This document shows, piece by piece, positions 58,696-64,000 of a stretch of 64,000 bases of DNA. Origin of the DNA: Excoecaria cochinchinensis (taxonomy: Eukaryota; Streptophyta; Magnoliopsida; Malpighiales; Euphorbiaceae); the NCBI GenBank assembly GCA_947683425.1, contig CANTUQ010000055.1, forward strand, positions 8,316,501 to 8,380,500, read 5' to 3'. The notes under the pieces are model-generated. The model was given only the letters and a program-made list of their open reading frames with translations, made no database searches and was not told the DNA's origin. A program made the position numbers and the translations under genes. Positions within the stretch are counted from its first letter, which is position 1, and every line of letters begins with the position of its first letter.

Positions 58696-59316
58696 AATCC
58701 CACCCCAATGTATGACATTTATGTCAGGTTTGGGCCGTAAACTGAATTCAAAAAATAATTGTCCAGCACTTAGCGTATTTAAAGGGAGCATGATAGCAGG
58801 ACAAGATGGTGCCTTGTTTGTCTCGCTCTGGCAGCTGGAACAGTTACGAAAAGATGTGTAACGCTTCGGTGCCTGTGCTAGATGTCAGAATTACTGACAT
58901 AGAGTGCCCCAACTTTCATGCTGGGAGTTATGATGGCTGGCATAATCACTCATTATCAACCACATGTTCGCTTTCCGTTGGTCCACATTTCTTATTTATA
59001 TTTGCTTGTTTTTCCATTTTTCACTCTTTGGTTGCCTTTTCTTTTCTTTGTTTCTTTTGCCCTATTCTTCACTTCTTTTCTATTTTTTCATTTCCATCGA
59101 TCTCCAGTTTTCTGCCTTTAGATTATCAAACTTCTTCTTCTCCTCTATTATTAATTCTTCATCTATTGTCAGATTTTTAGCCTTCACTCATTTCTTGATT
59201 CTCCATTTCTGTTTGCTTAGAGGTTTTCTCCATCTCGATTCTACAACTCCAGATTCCTTCTCCAAATCCTTTTTGAAATTTCAGGTTTGTACTCTCTTTT
59301 TCGTCTTTTTCATACA

Positions 59317-61157
59317 ATGAGTGCCTCAGAGAGTTCTAGTGAGAGAGTTAGGGTAGAGGAAGGGTTACTTGATAACAGTCCTCCGAGATCTCCCAGTAGC
59401 AATCAACCATCACCAATGAGAAAAGAGCACAGGAAGTTTCTTAAGGTGGGAAGTATTAGCTCAGTAATCAAAACAGGTGACATGCACGCATTGAGAGAGA
59501 AACTGGGCATCCCTTATACTTATAAAATTTGAGCTGTTGCTGCCTCTCTATTAGCTAACGCCAAATTTCAAGGCAAAAGGACCATCGTCAAATACAAGGC
59601 AAACTTCGGGGACGAGATAAGTCTTCCAATGTCCCCATTTGAGCTTGATTTCTTAAGTTATTATGGCCTGACCATCGGACAGGTGCAACCCAATGACTGG
59701 TAAACTCTTTATGCCCTGCAGATTTAGGCCGCCGAATATGATGTAGACCTCACCCTCTGGATCTTTCGAGCTACACATGTGGTGGGATTTCGGGCTAACG
59801 GTGAGGACCAAAACTATATTCAAGCCCGAGCTGGTTATGAGGTGTTTTATAGGAATCCAAAATCGCCGAAGAACTGGAAGAATATATTCTTTGTGATAGA
59901 ATGTGACTTAGATTTCCTGTTCAAAACTCAGTGGGCTTGATATACCAACAAGAATGATGGCCCGCTAGTCCTCAGTAAAGAAGAGGAATGACCACTAGCT
60001 CGGTAGAGAGAGCTCGCACAAAATAAAATAGACATCAACGCACAACTTCAGCTTAGAGTACCTCCCATAAATTCATACTGACCTAAGAAAAGAGGTAAAT
60101 TTTCTCAAATTTTTATCTTTAATTCAAATCTGTTTCTTATTATTTGCTTTTTTGCAGCTATAAAGAGGAATTCCTGACCTAACCTGGTCGAGCTCATGAA
60201 GGCTAAGAAACATAGAGCTAGGGGGAGCCAACCTGCGACGGTTGTGACCGAGGCAAGTCCAGCCATGCAAAACCCAAGTTTAACTGCTACCACCTCACCG
60301 ACACTGACTCTAATAGAAGTAGACGATGATTCTCCTTCCCGAACTCCAACTAGAACAACACCCACACGGGTTGCTAACCTAGAGCCTTCTCCTTCTAGGG
60401 GCAAAGAAGAGGCATATGATCCTAACGCTGAATCATGGGAGAAAGACTTGAAGGCACTCTCTGATGATGTCTAGAAGTAATGGCAATAGCAAAAGAGGGT
60501 CTGGTCAAAAGAGAACCCCAACTTTATAACCTTCGCATATTAGGCCTCTTGTGTGCCGAGTGAGGTAACCCCCATGCTTAGCTGGAATATCGAGCAGGTA
60601 AGCGATGTTATAAAAAACCATCAAGTGGAGGTAACTTACAACCTTTGTAATATCTAATGTGCTTGACTAGTTCGGCTTTTAAATTGAGCTCATACGTTCT
60701 ATTTTTGCAGGGATCTACGCTTGGAGGAGTAGCCATTGCAAAGATGAATAAGCTTATTATTGCCTAGAAGAAAAAGGAAAAAGAAGCGTCCTAGCTCTGA
60801 TACCAGCTTGGCGATGATGGGTCAAAAAAGGACTCAGCCGAGAAGCGAGCTCTTGAGGCTAAGAAGAAACTGTTCGTATATAAGGATGAAGTAGATAAGG
60901 CCAAAGAGAGAGCTGTAACAACTGAAGCTAGTCTTAATTATGAAAAAGAGAAGAGCCAGGCTACTGAATGCAATTTAAAGCAAGCAAATAAAGAGAAAGT
61001 TGAGCTTGAGCAAAGGTGTTCCGAGCTGGAAGAGAAGGCGAAAGACTTGGCTGCAGACAAATGCCTTGCCTTTGGCACTAAATTCATCCAGGCAGTAAAA
61101 AAGCATCATCCAAACATGGACTGGTCCTGGCTGGATAACGTTTATCCCAATGAGTAG
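59317..61157 (+). pseudogene. G3 antisense three-exon gene
   Basis: Exon 1 is 59317-60094, starting MSASESSSERVRVEEG. Intron 1 is 60095-60157 (GTAAAT...TTGCAG, 63 bp). Exon 2 is 60158-60597. Intron 2 is 60598-60710 (GTAAGC...TTGCAG, 113 bp). Exon 3 is 60711-61157. Exon 1 has SLPMSPFELDFLSYYGLTIGQVQPNDW, the PF04195-like block seen in G1 as FPLGAF...YGIAPNQLHPNGW. Exon 3 is a coiled coil ending VKKHHPNMDWSWLDNVYPNE, matching GRHFPDADLIWMEDP in G1. At least six in-frame stops in exon 1 make it non-functional. A TATTTAAAGG box near 58769 could be its promoter. Confidence 0.75.
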
Positions 61158-61850
61158 CTAGGATGCCTCTTATTATCTCTTTTTGTGATTGCTTCTTTTT
61201 GTTTTACCTTGTAATTATATTAGCTTTAATAGAATCAACATTTCTCTGAACTGGTTGTGCTGTTGTTACTCTTGTTTGGGCTTATTGTCTGTATGTACAA
61301 GTTATTAATAACTTAAAGATATGACAGATGAATAGTTGCTCGAGCAATGATAAAGCTAGCATGAGCGAAGTAATAAACAATTTTTAAGATAAGTATATAT
61401 GCATTGCTTGTCCGAACTATTCCAAGCTGCAAATTAACTGAACTAAACAATTAAATATGAGAAATACTAGAATCGCGATAATGCTGAACAAATTTTGTAA
61501 CAGTATTGAGTGCTCAAATGGCGATATAGCTGAAATGAGAAGATGAACAATGAATAAGTGTTTGAATGTCGATAATGTCGAATAGCTTTTGAATGAACAA
61601 ATATCTTCATTAATAATTTTTCTTGTACAAATGCTTGAAATGTGGTATAGCCGAACTAAATAATAAATAAGATAAACTGAACTAGATGCTCGACTGGCGA
61701 ACTTGTGCGATTAGAATGAAATACTCATATGAAAAAACTGCCGAGATTGAGTAATTCAGATAAAACCTGAAGTGCTTGCTCTACTTCTTTCAGCATTGTT
61801 ATATAAGCCTCCGGGCTACTTGCTGATTGCCTTAAAATACTGTGATGTCC
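61158..61850. other. G3 spacer between antisense gene and protease
   Basis: AT-rich spacer that takes the place of pol. It has scattered GCTCGA / CGAACT words and no reverse transcriptase-like frame on either strand. Confidence 0.5.
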
Positions 61851-62990
61851 TCTGACGCTGGGGGTTTAAGCAACAACTTGCGCATAGCAAAGTATGGGTC
61901 TATCGCGGTTAATAAGGGTTGCCCAAAAATAGTGTTGCAAGCAAGGGGTATGTCCACCACCATAAAATAACTTGTGCATGTTTGAACAATTATATCATCT
62001 CTAAGCTGAAGAGCAAGGTTAATGGAGCCTTCTACTTTGACGGGTTGTTCGGATAACCCAATAAGCGGTGCTGATACTGGCTCTATGATATTAACAGAAA
62101 TTCCTAATGCCTTGTATGCTTGGAGGATAATAAGGTTGACTGCACTTCCTGTGTCTATTAAAATTCACTGGACTAAATACTCCTGGATGAGAGCTTTTAC
62201 TACCAATGTGTCAGCATGCGGTTGGCGATCAAGAATGCCATCAGCTTCCTAAAATTGCACATAATTGGGGACTGCCGGATTGGATCCCAAGGAGAACACT
62301 TCCTTGGCTTTCCATTTCTTAGAGTCATCAAAGACATCATAATGCTTTCCTCCTGCAATTACATAGATGACCTCGGCAGGAGCCTTCTTGCTTGTACTGG
62401 CTTTGTTTTTGTCTTGCGATCGAGGTGATGGGGATTAAGCTCTTTTATCCCTTTCTCTATCCTTAACAAATTGAGGAAGCTTAACATCCCAAACTAAGAA
62501 CTCAATTTCTCTCTTAAGCTATTTACATTCATTTGTTTCGTGCCCTCTATCCCTATGAAAATAACAATAAAGGCTCTGGTCTCTGTTGGGGTCTTCTCTC
62601 ATAGGTCGTGGCCAGTTAACTCAATCATTCTCCTTTAACCATGCCAAAATTTGGGACATGTTTGCATTTAAGGGCTTTCACCGATCTTAAGACTAGTCCC
62701 CTAATGGAAGGGTAGAAACAATAAAAGCTCGGTTTGAACCACTTGAACCTTTGTTCCTTAAGTCACTCTGCCCCAAACTATTTCTCTCTCGGCCAACTCT
62801 ACCTAAGTCTCTGTCTGTCTCTCTGTATTGAGAGCTATATCGAAATCGATGAGCTTTATCCATTTTGGCATATTTGTGTGCTCGTGACATGAGCTCGATA
62901 AAGTCACTTGGTGGCTTCTTACTTAGTGAATCACTAAAGTCTTGGCATCTGGTATTGCGTATTAGAGCATTGATAGAAATTGGCATCTAT
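61850..62990 (-). pseudogene. G3 gag (partial) and protease
   Basis: On the minus strand a Gag C-terminal half starts at about 62986 (CQDFSDSLSKKPPSDFIELMSRAHKYAK). A knuckle-like CYFHRDRGHETNEC follows near 62560. The protease has LIDTGSAVNLI, with the catalytic Asp-Thr-Gly at 62155-62147, then LQAYKALGI and YFMVVDIPLACNTIFGQPLLTAI, ending near 61850. Stops (for example near 62690 and 62530) and frame changes break it. The active-site triad is retained, unlike in G1. Confidence 0.75.
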
Positions 62991-64000
62991 TTCGGTTCAA
63001 TTGAACCAGAGTTTGACTAAGGTTTGACCAAATTTTTAGAAAATGATTTTGAGTTTTAAAGGGTATAATGTGGGAAGTGTATAAACTTGAAATAATTTTT
63101 AGTAATTTTTGACAACTTCAGAATGGTGTTTTACAGCAGAACTGAACTAAATCGAACCAGACCAGTTTAGGTGAATCGGGTCCTAAATGGACTCCGATTG
63201 AACTGAAAATTTACAAGAAGGCTATATTTGATATTTTAAGAATGATGGAATTACTTGGCAGTGAAAATAAGTTGAGGTACACATAGATGTATTGAAATAG
63301 TGGAAAATTATCGAAAAACCAATATTTTGGTTCAAACCAGTTGGACCGCTTCGGTTGGACCGGTGCGGTTCAATTTCAACCAATATAAGGAGGTAAGAAG
63401 CCATATTTCTCTAAAGAAATCCAGCAGCCACCAGCTCTTTCTCCTTCCTTCAAGACCGAATGGTATTTCTTATTTTCTTCTACATTGTTCTTCCATTTGC
63501 ATCCAATCTCTCCTTAAATTTCTGCCTCCTAGACAAACTTCAGCCCCTTATAACATAAAGACAGTATTTGGAGTCCATTTGGAGCATTGGAAGTGAGGAA
63601 AATCAAGTGTACAAGGTTTAGGTTAAGACTTGAGGTAAGTGATTTGAGTATTTTTAATTGGATTTGTTGGTTCCTATGGGTTTTCAAGTGTGTATAATGC
63701 ATTTATGAAGTTATTTTATAGAAAAGAAGCATGGATTTGATGTTATGGTGTTGTTTGAATTCTGCCACCTTAGGTTTTCATAAGAAAGGAAGTTGTTTCA
63801 TGGGTTAAGGGCATGAAAACGAAGCCTAAGGAGTGGAGATCAAGGAAATAAGGTTAGTGGATACAATATCCTTCTTTTTCCATTGATTATGTATGAGTTT
63901 TAGATTATGTTTAATGTGAATTTGTGATTAAGGCATGTTTAATTGAATCTAACTTGATAATCATGTTTAATGGACTTAAATGATGGTATAAACATGCTTA
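62991..64000. other. Unassigned sequence, possibly part of an LTR
   Basis: Contains CGGTTCAATTTCAACC, ACCAGTTGGACCG and similar ACCGG-type words near 63000-63380, then CT-rich leader-like sequence to about 63540. The short frames here are not convincing. It may be an LTR or a further TE running past the window end. Confidence 0.35.

Larger units (their letters stand above)
58208..62990 (-). mobile_element. Gypsy element G3, decayed, 5' truncated
   Basis: Read on the minus strand it has partial gag, protease, a spacer, an opposite-strand (here plus) multi-exon gene, a purine tract and one LTR. This is the G1 plan. The gag N-terminal part and the second LTR are missing beyond about 62990. No reverse transcriptase or integrase is visible. 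It abuts CACTA-3 at its LTR end. It is more diverged than G1 and G2 and full of stops. Confidence 0.72.

Noticed and set aside
63222..63596. Frames of 60-98 codons near the right end
   Set aside because: They overlap on opposite strands, have no recognisable motif and lie in probable repeat sequence.

Overview
This window is nuclear DNA of a flowering plant, most likely a eudicot, and it comes from a repeat-rich, gene-poor region. The evidence is AT-rich intergenic sequence, plant-type Ty3/Gypsy, LINE, CACTA, MULE-like and hAT-like elements, and plant-style introns with GT..AG ends. I see no intact host gene. The recognisable host-gene material is a single 75-nt exon matching the RPN13 proteasome receptor, carried inside a CACTA transposon, plus one unidentified exon inside a second CACTA.

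Layout. 1-5.4 kb: small TIR elements (a 436-bp MITE, an hAT-like MITE, a MULE-like foldback) and, inside the foldback, a tandem TRIM array of four LTRs flanked by one target duplication. 5.5-20.5 kb: a solo LTR, then a Gypsy element (called G1) with 5-bp target duplications and two nested CACTA elements, one in gag and one in the 3' LTR. 20.5-24 kb: AT-rich DNA and an LTR-like block. 24-38.6 kb: a decayed L1-type LINE on the minus strand, broken by a MITE and by a solo LTR. That solo LTR is itself broken by a complete gag-only element (TR-GAG) with 2.6-kb LTRs. 39.4-40.8 kb: a large inverted repeat with an LTR-like core. 41.5-45.8 kb: a third copy of the MITE, an hAT-like element and AT-rich DNA. 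45.8-51.8 kb: Gypsy element G2 inside a MITE. 51.8-58.2 kb: AT-rich DNA, a tandem duplication, a hairpin and a third CACTA carrying a piece of chromovirus-type gag. 58.2-63 kb: a third, decayed Gypsy relative (G3) on the minus strand.

The main theme is G1, G2 and G3. They share one layout: gag plus aspartic protease in the sense direction, no visible reverse transcriptase, RNase H or integrase, then an oppositely oriented multi-exon gene between the protease and the 3' LTR. That antisense gene resembles the family annotated as 'putative gypsy type transposon' (PF04195-like) at its N terminus and a coiled coil at its C terminus. Intron positions are conserved between copies, and G1 and G2 share an antisense TATA box. 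The TRIM array has the same primer-binding-site sequence and similar LTR ends and purine tract, so it may be a miniature satellite of the same system. All coding regions here look non-functional or non-autonomous except possibly the 370-residue gag of the TR-GAG element. All alignments and divergence estimates were made by eye.
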